From Propionibacteriaceae bacterium (GTDB lineage Bacteria > Actinomycetota > Actinomycetes > Propionibacteriales > Propionibacteriaceae): a DNA stretch of 5,567 nt. Where the stretch lies: the NCBI GenBank assembly GCA_027353565.1, contig DAIEHO010000003.1, forward strand, positions 1 through 5,567. The letters are read 5' to 3'. A program made the position numbers and the translations under genes. Under the pieces are notes generated by a model, which saw nothing but the letters and a program-made list of their open reading frames with translations, ran no database searches and was not told the DNA's origin. This document shows, one piece after another, positions 1-4,642 of the stretch; position 1 is the stretch's first letter, and each line of letters opens with the position of its first letter.

Positions 1-699
1 CAGGGCCATCCGCGGCAGCCGGTCCCTCCGCCCCAGGGCTATCCCCAGCAACCTCCGTACGTGCCACAGCAGCCGTACCAGCCGTATGGGCCGCCGTCTC
101 GTCCGGTACAGGGGGCTCAGCCGTACTCGGCGTTCGCGCCACGGCCGCGGCCCACGGCTCCTGCACTGCCACCGCCAGGCAGCCAGCCCATCGGGCCGAG
201 GAAGCCGGACAGCCTCTCCATCGACTCCTACAAGCCGCCGAAGCGCCGTGTGGGCAGCCTGGTCGCGTTCTTGATCGGCTTCGCGGTGCTGATCGGCGCC
301 TTCATCGCGATAGACCACTACTCCCGCGCGGCCCAGAACGCCCCGGCCGCGACTCCTTCGGCCACGGCGACCCTCCCCGGGCTGGCCTTCGACTCGGGCT
401 CGGCGACGGGCAGCTGGGAGATCACCAACACGCAGTGGTCGTCGAACCAGGTGGTGCTCACGGTGCGCGTCATGGTGGCCACGGGTACGTTCCACTACTC
501 GTTCTACGCGTACAACAACACGTCGATGAGGCTCGCCTACCCCGACACGACGTCGAGCAGCGCTCTCCGTGGCGGCACGCTGTCTGCGGGCCAGTCCGCC
601 TCCGGCACGCTCTCGTTCCAGATCACCCGGGGGGATGGCACGCTCGTCATGATCGACGACATGGAGAACCAGGTGTCGGGGCTGCCGATCAAGCCCTGA
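1..699 (+). CDS. Single-pass membrane protein with Pro/Gln/Tyr-rich N-terminus (5' partial)
   Basis: The reading frame is open from the first base, so the start lies left of the window; a GTG at 61 is in frame but sits inside the low-complexity tract and is probably not the start. The visible 232 residues begin with a cytoplasmic Pro/Gln/Tyr/Gly-rich tract (1-66, with repeats such as PQQPYQPYG), then a basic patch (KPPKRR, about 78-83), one hydrophobic membrane segment (about 87-104), a short Ala/Thr/Pro spacer, and an outer domain (about 126-232). The outer domain has alternating hydrophobic/polar strands (WEITNTQW, VVLTVRVMV, FHYSFYAYNN, GTLSFQITR), suggesting a small beta-sandwich reminiscent of DUF4352-like or Ig-like extracellular domains. 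I do not recognise the family. The topology (inside N-terminus, outside C-terminus) is inferred from the positive-inside rule. Such proline-rich membrane proteins are common in actinobacteria. It converges on the glycosyltransferase gene, with 49 nt between stops. Confidence 0.85.
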   Translation, partial: QGHPRQPVPPPQGYPQQPPYVPQQPYQPYGPPSRPVQGAQPYSAFAPRPRPTAPALPPPGSQPIGPRKPDSLSIDSYKPPKRRVGSLVAFLIGFAVLIGAFIAIDHYSRAAQNAPAATPSATATLPGLAFDSGSATGSWEITNTQWSSNQVVLTVRVMVATGTFHYSFYAYNNTSMRLAYPDTTSSSALRGGTLSAGQSASGTLSFQITRGDGTLVMIDDMENQVSGLPIKP

Positions 700-713
700 G
701 GGCCGGACCCTCA
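697..713. terminator. Possible short hairpin overlapping the stop codon
   Basis: TGAGGG (697-702) and CCCTCA (708-713) form a 6-bp perfect stem with a 5-nt loop, overlapping the TGA stop of the upstream gene. It lies in the 49-nt gap between two convergent genes, where a bidirectional terminator is expected. No T-tract follows on either strand, so the call is weak; many actinobacterial terminators lack a U-tail, but a stem this short can arise by chance. Confidence 0.3.
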
Positions 714-748
714 CCCGAGCGGATCAGGACCCCCGCACCCGTCGACGC

Positions 749-1912
749 TCAGGCGCCCTTCACGGCACTGATGGCCCGCTCGTACAGGGTCTCGTACTTG
801 TCGAGCGTGAAGTCCACCCCGTGCTTGGCGACGATCCGCTGGGACTCGAGACCCATCCGGTGTCGTTCCTCGGGCGAGGCGAGAAGCTTCGCGAGATGGT
901 CCCGCAGCTCGGCGACGTTGCCCGGCGTGTACAGCCAGCCGTTGTCGTTCGGGTGGACGAGGTGCGGCAGCGCCATCGCGTTGGCCGCCACGACGGGCTT
1001 GCCTGCACTCATGGCCTCCAACGTCACCAGCGACTGCAGCTCAGCGATACCGGGCATGCAGAAGATGTCGCAGCGTCCGTACGCCTCGACGAGCTCCGCC
1101 TCGCTGATGAAGCCGAAGAACCTGACCTTGTCGGGGCCGAGCCCCTTGGCCGTCGCGAGCTTCTGCAAGTGCCCGTGCTCGATGCCGTCGCCGATGATCT
1201 CGAGGCGGTACGGGAGGTCGTCGGGCAGCTCCGCCACGGCCTCGATGAGCTCGTGGATCTTCTTCTCGGGATCGAGCCGTCCCACGTACAGGATGACTGG
1301 GACGTCGTGGGGCGGAGCCGAGGCTGCTGAGGCCGCGTACACCGCCGTGTCGACCCCGCACGAGACGGCCAGGCCGCCGTACAGCTTCGCGTCCTGCTCG
1401 AGGATCGCCACCGCCCGCGGCGTGGGGGCGGTGATCACCTGCGCCTGCTTGTACACGTGCCGGATGTCCCAGAAGAGTGCCTGGCTCGCGGCGTTCTGGA
1501 GCATCCTCGGGATGGGCAGCTGCTTCATGAGGTTCTCGGGCATCAGGTGGTTGGTCGCGACCATGGGGATCGCGTGCCGGGTCGCCTGGTAGGCAGCAGC
1601 CCGGCCCACGACCGCGCTGCACTGCAGATGGATCACATCGGGCTTGACCTCGGCCACGATGTGCGCCATCTCGGGGTAGGCATCCCACGGGGCCACCCAC
1701 CGGAAGTCGTCGATGGCCGTGAACGGGAACGACCTGATGCGGTGGATGACGACGCCCTCGGCCGTCTCGGTGAAGTTCCGGAAACCGGTGGAGGGGGCGA
1801 CCTGGTGCACCTCGTGACCGCGACGTACCAGGCCGTGGCCGAGACGCTCCGCGAATCGGGCCGCACCGTTGATGTGAGGTGGGAAGGTGTCGCTGGCGAT
1901 CAGGATCCGCAT
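749..1912 (-). CDS. GT4-type glycosyltransferase (GT-B fold)
   Basis: A 387-residue protein, the usual length for family GT4, which transfers a sugar from a nucleotide donor with retention of configuration. The N-terminal domain opens with a Rossmann strand and acceptor-side loop (MRILIASDTFPPHINGAARF, 1-20), followed by HLQCSAVVGRAA (95-106), TNHLMPEN (120-127) and the linker region TAPTPRAVAILEQ (161-173). The donor domain starts near VILYVGRLDPEKK (206-218), with LEIIGDG (237-243), VRFFGFIS (263-270) and the E-x7-E signature E291/E299 in AELQSLVTLEAMSAGKPVV. The DTFPPHING and AELQS..TLEAM wording recalls the subgroup containing diacylglycerol glucosyltransferases and phosphatidylinositol mannosyltransferase relatives, so a lipid acceptor on the inner membrane face is a reasonable inference; donor and acceptor cannot be read. 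An in-frame ATG at 1990 would add 26 residues, but ATG 1912 has GGAGG 8 nt upstream and starts exactly at the first Rossmann strand. It is the second gene of an operon with the DMT gene, 4 nt apart. Confidence 0.93.
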   Translation of the reverse strand: MRILIASDTFPPHINGAARFAERLGHGLVRRGHEVHQVAPSTGFRNFTETAEGVVIHRIRSFPFTAIDDFRWVAPWDAYPEMAHIVAEVKPDVIHLQCSAVVGRAAAYQATRHAIPMVATNHLMPENLMKQLPIPRMLQNAASQALFWDIRHVYKQAQVITAPTPRAVAILEQDAKLYGGLAVSCGVDTAVYAASAASAPPHDVPVILYVGRLDPEKKIHELIEAVAELPDDLPYRLEIIGDGIEHGHLQKLATAKGLGPDKVRFFGFISEAELVEAYGRCDIFCMPGIAELQSLVTLEAMSAGKPVVAANAMALPHLVHPNDNGWLYTPGNVAELRDHLAKLLASPEERHRMGLESQRIVAKHGVDFTLDKYETLYERAISAVKGA

Positions 1913-1916
1913 GGTT

Positions 1917-2816
1917 CTATCCTCCCGCGGGCTGTTCCGCGAAGTGACGTTGGGTGTCGGGATGGAAACGGGAGAGCACCGCGACGCCACCCGCGGCCAC
2001 GGCCCCGGCGATCGCCATGCCGGCGCCGACGGCGGGCGTGAGGTGGGCGCCCTCCCCCAGGACCACGAGTCCGACGAGGACCGCGGCCAGGGGGTCGATC
2101 GTTGTCATGGAGCCCACGACGACCTCAGCGGGCCCCGTCGCGTACCCCTGCTGGATGAACCAGCCGCCGACCCCGTAGGCGAGGGCGAGACCGATCGCCG
2201 CGGCCCAGAACTCCGGTCCGGTGAAGACCTGGCCGTTCTTGAGCACGACGGTCATGATCTTCATGTAGCCGGTGCCCAGCCCGTACAGCACCGAGCCGGC
2301 CCACGACCAGGCCAGGTTCCGCATCCAGCGCGGCCCGAACACGCCGAACGCCACGAGCACAAGGGACACCGCCCACACGACGCCTGTCGTGATGAGCATC
2401 GCGTGCAGGCTCGCCGAGAGCGAGCGGGCCGCGTGGCGCGTCGACATGACCGTGAAGAAGACGATCCCGATCACCGAGCATGCCACGGCGAGCCACATCG
2501 TGCGGGTGGGGGTCGTGTGGTTGAGGCGTGCCGCGATGAGGACGGACCAGATGACCGCGAGGATCCCGATGGGCTGCACGACGGTGATCGGCGCGAGGTA
2601 GACCGCAACGATGTGGATGCAGGCTCCGAGAGCGACGAGGAGGAGGCCGAAGAGCCAGACGGGCGTACGCAGCAGCGTGACGATCTGGGACAGGCTCAGC
2701 CGGCGGTCGGCATCCTTGGAGACGAAGACCTTGTCGACGCCGACGTGCTGGGCGCTCGCCCCGGACGCGAAGGAGATCGACGCAAGGGTCGCGAGCAGGA
2801 CGGCCAGTGCTATCAC
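1917..2816 (-). CDS. DMT-family (EamA/NIPA-like) multi-pass membrane transporter
   Basis: A 299-residue, very hydrophobic protein with about nine membrane segments (roughly 2-20, 53-73, 76-97, 108-124, 137-160, 168-190, 203-221, 232-254, 262-282). Two halves show the internal similarity of drug/metabolite transporters: PITVVQPIGILAVIWSVLIAA (76-96) in the first, and GPAEVVVGSMTTIDPLAAVL (228-247) followed by GLVVLGE (249-255) in the second; the latter is a typical EamA signature. The QPIGILAVIWS stretch also recalls NIPA-type members. The family moves small metabolites, drugs, cations or, in ArnE/ArnF-like cases, lipid-linked sugars; the substrate here is unknown. Start GTG 2816 is supported by a perfect GGAGGTGA 7 nt upstream. 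The first segment is signal-anchor-like and is followed by a polar, basic stretch (about 23-50) before segment two. First gene of the operon with the glycosyltransferase, so the two may share a pathway (inference). The C-terminal tail (283-299) is polar and probably cytosolic. Confidence 0.9.
   Translation of the reverse strand: MIALAVLLATLASISFASGASAQHVGVDKVFVSKDADRRLSLSQIVTLLRTPVWLFGLLLVALGACIHIVAVYLAPITVVQPIGILAVIWSVLIAARLNHTTPTRTMWLAVACSVIGIVFFTVMSTRHAARSLSASLHAMLITTGVVWAVSLVLVAFGVFGPRWMRNLAWSWAGSVLYGLGTGYMKIMTVVLKNGQVFTGPEFWAAAIGLALAYGVGGWFIQQGYATGPAEVVVGSMTTIDPLAAVLVGLVVLGEGAHLTPAVGAGMAIAGAVAAGGVAVLSRFHPDTQRHFAEQPAGG
1921..1925 (-). promoter_or_regulatory. Ribosome binding site of the glycosyltransferase, inside the DMT gene
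   Basis: On the minus strand GGAGG stands 8 nt before ATG 1912 and is immediately followed by the TAG stop region of the transporter gene (stop 1919-1917). This site decides the glycosyltransferase start in favour of 1912 over 1990. Because it lies within the last codons of the upstream gene and the stop-to-start gap is only 4 nt, translational coupling is likely. Confidence 0.85.
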
Positions 2817-2823
2817 AGGCGCG

Positions 2824-2831
2824 TCACCTCC
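2824..2831 (-). promoter_or_regulatory. Strong ribosome binding site (GGAGGTGA) fixing a GTG start
   Basis: The minus strand reads GGAGGTGA, fully complementary to the 16S rRNA anti-Shine-Dalgarno core, 7 nt before the GTG at 2816-2814. It supports GTG as start of the transporter gene. Confidence 0.85.
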
Positions 2832-2857
2832 GGACCCTTCATCTGCACATACGGCTC

Positions 2858-2878
2858 TGACACTGGCCTACCTTGTCA
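2858..2878. promoter_or_regulatory. Candidate operator: TGACA-N11-TGTCA inverted repeat
   Basis: A 5-bp inverted repeat, TGACA (2858-2862) and TGTCA (2874-2878), with half-site centres 16 bp apart, lies 42-62 bp upstream of the transporter start. On the minus strand the right arm also gives ATGACA (2879-2874), a 5/6 match to a -35 box, with CCGTAT (2854-2849) as a poor -10 at an over-long 19-bp spacing. The size and place suit a dimeric repressor site over the operon promoter, but five-base arms are short and no regulator is identified. Confidence 0.3.
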
Positions 2879-2944
2879 TGGGGATGGGAGCGGGGCGAAT
2901 CTGCACGAGTCTCCTCAGGGAGCAATAGGGGGGAAGCCAGGTCT

Positions 2945-3877
2945 TCAGGAACGGTAGACGATGACCTCGTCCCCGATGACGACCTGGTCGAACAGCCAAG
3001 CGATGCCGTTGTAGTCGCGCACGTTGACGCAACCGTGGGACGACCCGTTGTACCCCCTGGCGGCGAAGTCCGCGGAGTAGTGGACGGCCTGTCCGCCCGA
3101 GAAGAACATCGCGAACGGCATCGCGGTGTGATAGATCGTCGAGACGTGGTTGCGTGACTTCTGGAAGACGGTGAACGACCCTTCGCGGGTCGGCGTGAGC
3201 TCCGAGCCGAACCGTACGTCGAACACCTTCAGCACCGAGCCGTTCACCATCCAGCGCAGCTTCCGCGTGGACTTGTCGATGCACAGGACGTGACCGGTCA
3301 TGCAGCGCGGGTCGATGGCCCCGGTCGCCGTGACGGGGGCCACGACGTTGTTCTTCTCCGCCGTGGTCGGCGTCCGCGTCATGGCGACGAGCCGGTCCAG
3401 CGTTCGCTGGTCCACCTCGCCGGTCACCGGGAAACCGCGCTTACCCTGGAAGCCCTTCACACCGGACACGGTCTGGGCGTCGTACGTGCCGGTGATGACC
3501 CCGGAGTACCACGCGAGCTGGCGCAGGCGCACCTGCACACCACGTACGGCGTCTCCGCTCGAACCTGCTCGGTAGATCGCCGGACCGGCCACGAGGTCCG
3601 GCGACGTGGATGCCGTCCCTGTCGCGGACGCCGTGGCTTCCGACGGTGTCGGACTGGGCGACGTCGTGGAGCCCGGCGTCGTCGCCGAGGAGTCCGACTG
3701 TGCCTGCGAGAAGTCCGAAGCAGCGGCGGACGCCCCCGTCGCCGACACTGCCGTGGCTGCCGAGGTTGTCGGTACGGCCGCCGGGCCGGCTGCCACGGAG
3801 GACCCGCAGGCCGCCAGCACGGTCAGCGCGGCGACGGCGAGCCCGGCCACGACCCGCGCCACGGGGCCACGCATCAT
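2945..3877 (-). CDS. Lipoprotein L,D-transpeptidase with peptidoglycan-binding domain (YkuD family)
   Basis: A 310-residue secreted enzyme expected to form 3-3 cross-links or attach proteins in peptidoglycan. Domains in order: a lipoprotein signal peptide (RGPVARVV, hydrophobic 9-22, lipobox LAAC with lipidated Cys24); a low-complexity Ala/Ser/Thr/Pro spacer (25-97) that would let it reach the wall from the membrane; a PG_binding_1 domain (about 103-163, SGDAVRGVQVRLRQL, FQGKRGFPVTGEVD); a YkuD catalytic domain (about 195-308). The active-site motif is complete: His266 (AVHYSADF), then SSHGCVNVRD with His281, Gly282 and catalytic Cys283. Cys192 and Cys199 just before the catalytic domain could form a disulfide. 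The frame opens at 4045, but residues before the signal peptide have no sense as a protein and cross a promoter-like region. The true start is one of GTG 3880, ATG 3877 or ATG 3874; I chose 3877 (GGAG 5 nt upstream, AGGA 10 nt upstream). Divergent from the DUF1707 gene; 128 bp upstream of the transporter gene, so probably a separate unit. Confidence 0.93.
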   Translation of the reverse strand: MMRGPVARVVAGLAVAALTVLAACGSSVAAGPAAVPTTSAATAVSATGASAAASDFSQAQSDSSATTPGSTTSPSPTPSEATASATGTASTSPDLVAGPAIYRAGSSGDAVRGVQVRLRQLAWYSGVITGTYDAQTVSGVKGFQGKRGFPVTGEVDQRTLDRLVAMTRTPTTAEKNNVVAPVTATGAIDPRCMTGHVLCIDKSTRKLRWMVNGSVLKVFDVRFGSELTPTREGSFTVFQKSRNHVSTIYHTAMPFAMFFSGGQAVHYSADFAARGYNGSSHGCVNVRDYNGIAWLFDQVVIGDEVIVYRS

Positions 3878-3904
3878 CACTGCTCCGTCCTGGAATGTCC
3901 ACAC

Positions 3905-3910
3905 ATCGTA
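3905..3910 (-). promoter_or_regulatory. Candidate -10 box of the L,D-transpeptidase gene
   Basis: On the minus strand TACGAT fits the actinobacterial -10 pattern TAnnnT and is a 4/6 or better match to TATAAT. It would put transcription start near 3898 and give a leader of about 20 nt containing the ribosome binding site (GGAG, 3886-3883). No convincing -35 box lies at 17-18 bp, so an activator or an alternative sigma factor would be needed. The direct repeats at 3938-3976 would be centred near -47 and -71. Confidence 0.4.
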
Positions 3911-3937
3911 GGCGAGAGCCCTTCCCCGTCTGTGCAG

Positions 3938-3976
3938 CGGTACGGGTTGTCGTCCGCGCACCGGTACGGGTTGTCG
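3938..3976 (+). repeat. Two direct copies of CGGTACGGGTTGTCG, 24 bp apart
   Basis: An identical 15-bp sequence occurs at 3938-3952 and 3962-3976, a start-to-start period of 24 bp, with 9 differing or partly similar bases between. It lies just upstream of the candidate L,D-transpeptidase promoter. Possible meanings are tandem binding sites for a regulator of one or both divergent genes, or a local tandem duplication. The period is a multiple of three, and CCGTAC on the other strand reads Pro-Tyr, so a decayed coding repeat cannot be excluded. Confidence 0.75.
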
Positions 3977-4038
3977 GCCCCACCCGTTCACGGGCTGGTC
4001 CTCCGGCAGGTTTCCCGGCCCGTACGACCACGGTCGGA

Positions 4039-4122
4039 ATGTCACGCACGCCCGTCCGGCTGGAGTCCAGACCTCGTCTGCGCTACTGGTACGGGTACGG
4101 GTCCTCGGTCACCATGGGGTAA
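4039..4122 (+). other. Possible 27-codon upstream ORF ending in TAATG
   Basis: ATG 4039 opens a 27-codon frame ending at TAA 4120-4122, whose last base is the first base of the DUF1707 ATG (TAATG). The peptide starts MSRTPVRLE, is Arg-rich, and carries an aromatic run RYWYGYG (residues 15-21), ending SSVTMG. The stop-start overlap would suit translational coupling, as the downstream ATG has no good ribosome binding site. Against it, ATG 4039 itself has only a poor site (GGA touching the start codon), and the frame stays open well to the left, as is usual by chance at this GC content. Confidence 0.2.
4088..4102 (+). repeat. Overlapping GTACGGGT copies near the DUF1707 start
   Basis: GGTACGGGTACGGGT contains two overlapping copies of GTACGGGT (4089-4096 and 4095-4102), the core of the 24-bp repeat found 120 bp to the left. 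An inverted copy, CCCGTAC, stands at 4019-4025. Together the 244-bp divergent region has five copies of GTACGGG in either orientation. This copy ends 19 nt before the annotated start of the plus-strand gene. Confidence 0.55.
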
Positions 4123-4598
4123 TGGCGGATTCGCTCCAGGCAGGGTCGGTGCGCGTGGGCGCGGCGGACCGCACCTTGGTCGCCGAACGTCTCGTCGCGC
4201 ACTACCAGGCCGGCCACCTGCGGCGGCAGGAGCTCGAGCTGCGGCTCACGCAGGTCGCCCATGCGCGTACCGACGACGACCTCCACCGGCTCACGCTCGA
4301 CCTCCCTGAGGTCCCTGGCCCTGCCCGCCCGATCTCCCTGGTCGCCCGGTCGGCGCCGGGTCCCGAGCCGAGGACCTCCCCGCTGCGCGTGGCGCTCGAC
4401 GTGGTCGTCATGGTCGTCACGTTCTCCGCGGCGATCTGCCTGACCCTCCTCCTCATCGTCGCCGGGTCCACCAGCAGCGGGAACGCACCTGGAGGATCCG
4501 GTCTCAACTTCTCCGTCGCAGCCCTGTCCGCCGTGGGCGCGTTCATCGTCGGGGCCGGCACGATCCACCTCTTCTATCGGGCGTTCGCCAAGAAGTAG
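4122..4598 (+). CDS. DUF1707 domain protein with two membrane segments
   Basis: A 158-residue protein with an N-terminal DUF1707 (SHOCT-like) domain at about 10-62: RVGAADRTLVAERL, HYQAGHLRRQELELRLTQV, ARTDDDLHRLTLDLP, matching the family pattern of a D-R pair, G-x-L-x-x-x-E-x-x-x-R helix and ArT-x-x-[ED]L-x-x-L-x-x-DLP ending. A Pro-rich linker (63-87) leads to two hydrophobic segments (about 92-115 and 130-152) with a Gly/Ser loop between, and a basic tail (FYRAFAKK). The domain is known mainly from actinobacterial membrane proteins, and its molecular role is not established. The start is uncertain. ATG 4122 has GGGG only 2 nt away and overlaps a TAA stop (TAATG); GTG 4149 (AGG 8 nt upstream) or GTG 4155 (AGGG 9 nt upstream) have better-spaced sites and would begin right at the domain, as in many relatives. 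Divergent from the L,D-transpeptidase gene, sharing its upstream region. Confidence 0.88.
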   Translation: MADSLQAGSVRVGAADRTLVAERLVAHYQAGHLRRQELELRLTQVAHARTDDDLHRLTLDLPEVPGPARPISLVARSAPGPEPRTSPLRVALDVVVMVVTFSAAICLTLLLIVAGSTSSGNAPGGSGLNFSVAALSAVGAFIVGAGTIHLFYRAFAKK

Positions 4599-4605
4599 CT
4601 GCCGT

Positions 4606-4633
4606 GCCCTCGGGCGCGGCCGTCACCGAGGGC
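4606..4633. terminator. Probable bidirectional hairpin between convergent genes
   Basis: GCCCTCGG (4606-4613) and CCGAGGGC (4626-4633) form a perfect 8-bp GC-rich stem with a 12-nt loop. It occupies most of the 44-nt gap between the stop of the DUF1707 gene (4598) and that of the oxidoreductase gene (4643), so it could end transcription from both sides. No T-tract is present on either strand. A smaller CTCAC/GTGAG palindrome (4642-4654) overlaps the oxidoreductase stop. Confidence 0.6.
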
Positions 4634-4642
4634 TGTTGGGCC

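Noticed and set aside
435..1592. Plus-strand frame of 385 codons running antisense through the glycosyltransferase.
   Set aside because: It begins inside the first gene in another frame, has no family motif, and is opposed by a clear GT4 protein on the minus strand.
1913..1990. Glycosyltransferase start at ATG 1990 (26 extra residues).
   Set aside because: It would overlap the transporter gene by 74 bp, the extra residues are not family-like, and GGAGG sits 8 nt before ATG 1912.
2905..2925. CTCC-TCAG-GGAG hairpin downstream of the L,D-transpeptidase as terminator.
   Set aside because: Only a 4-bp stem without a T-tract; indistinguishable from chance.
1887..2957. Long plus-strand frame antisense to the transporter (356 codons).
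   Set aside because: The product is a low-complexity Arg/Asp/Glu/Gly/His-rich chain, as expected from the opposite strand of a GC-rich gene; the minus-strand frame has family signatures and a strong ribosome binding site.
3878..4045. N-terminal extension of the L,D-transpeptidase to an ATG at 4045 (56 extra residues).
   Set aside because: It would put a polar Arg/Pro-rich stretch before a textbook lipoprotein signal peptide, crosses a -10-like box, and the downstream ATG codons have a fitting ribosome binding site.
4083..4115. Minus-strand mini-ORF MVTEDPYPYQ, and a neighbouring frame reading DNPYRCADDNPYRC over the 24-bp repeats.
   Set aside because: Neither has a ribosome binding site, the second has no start codon after its upstream stop, and the repeated Pro-Tyr pairs simply follow from the CCGTAC repeats. 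Kept only as a hint that the repeats could be decayed coding sequence.
3290..4309. Plus-strand frame antisense to the L,D-transpeptidase and overlapping the DUF1707 start.
   Set aside because: Arg/Gly/His-rich composition with no motif; a shadow of the minus-strand lipoprotein gene.
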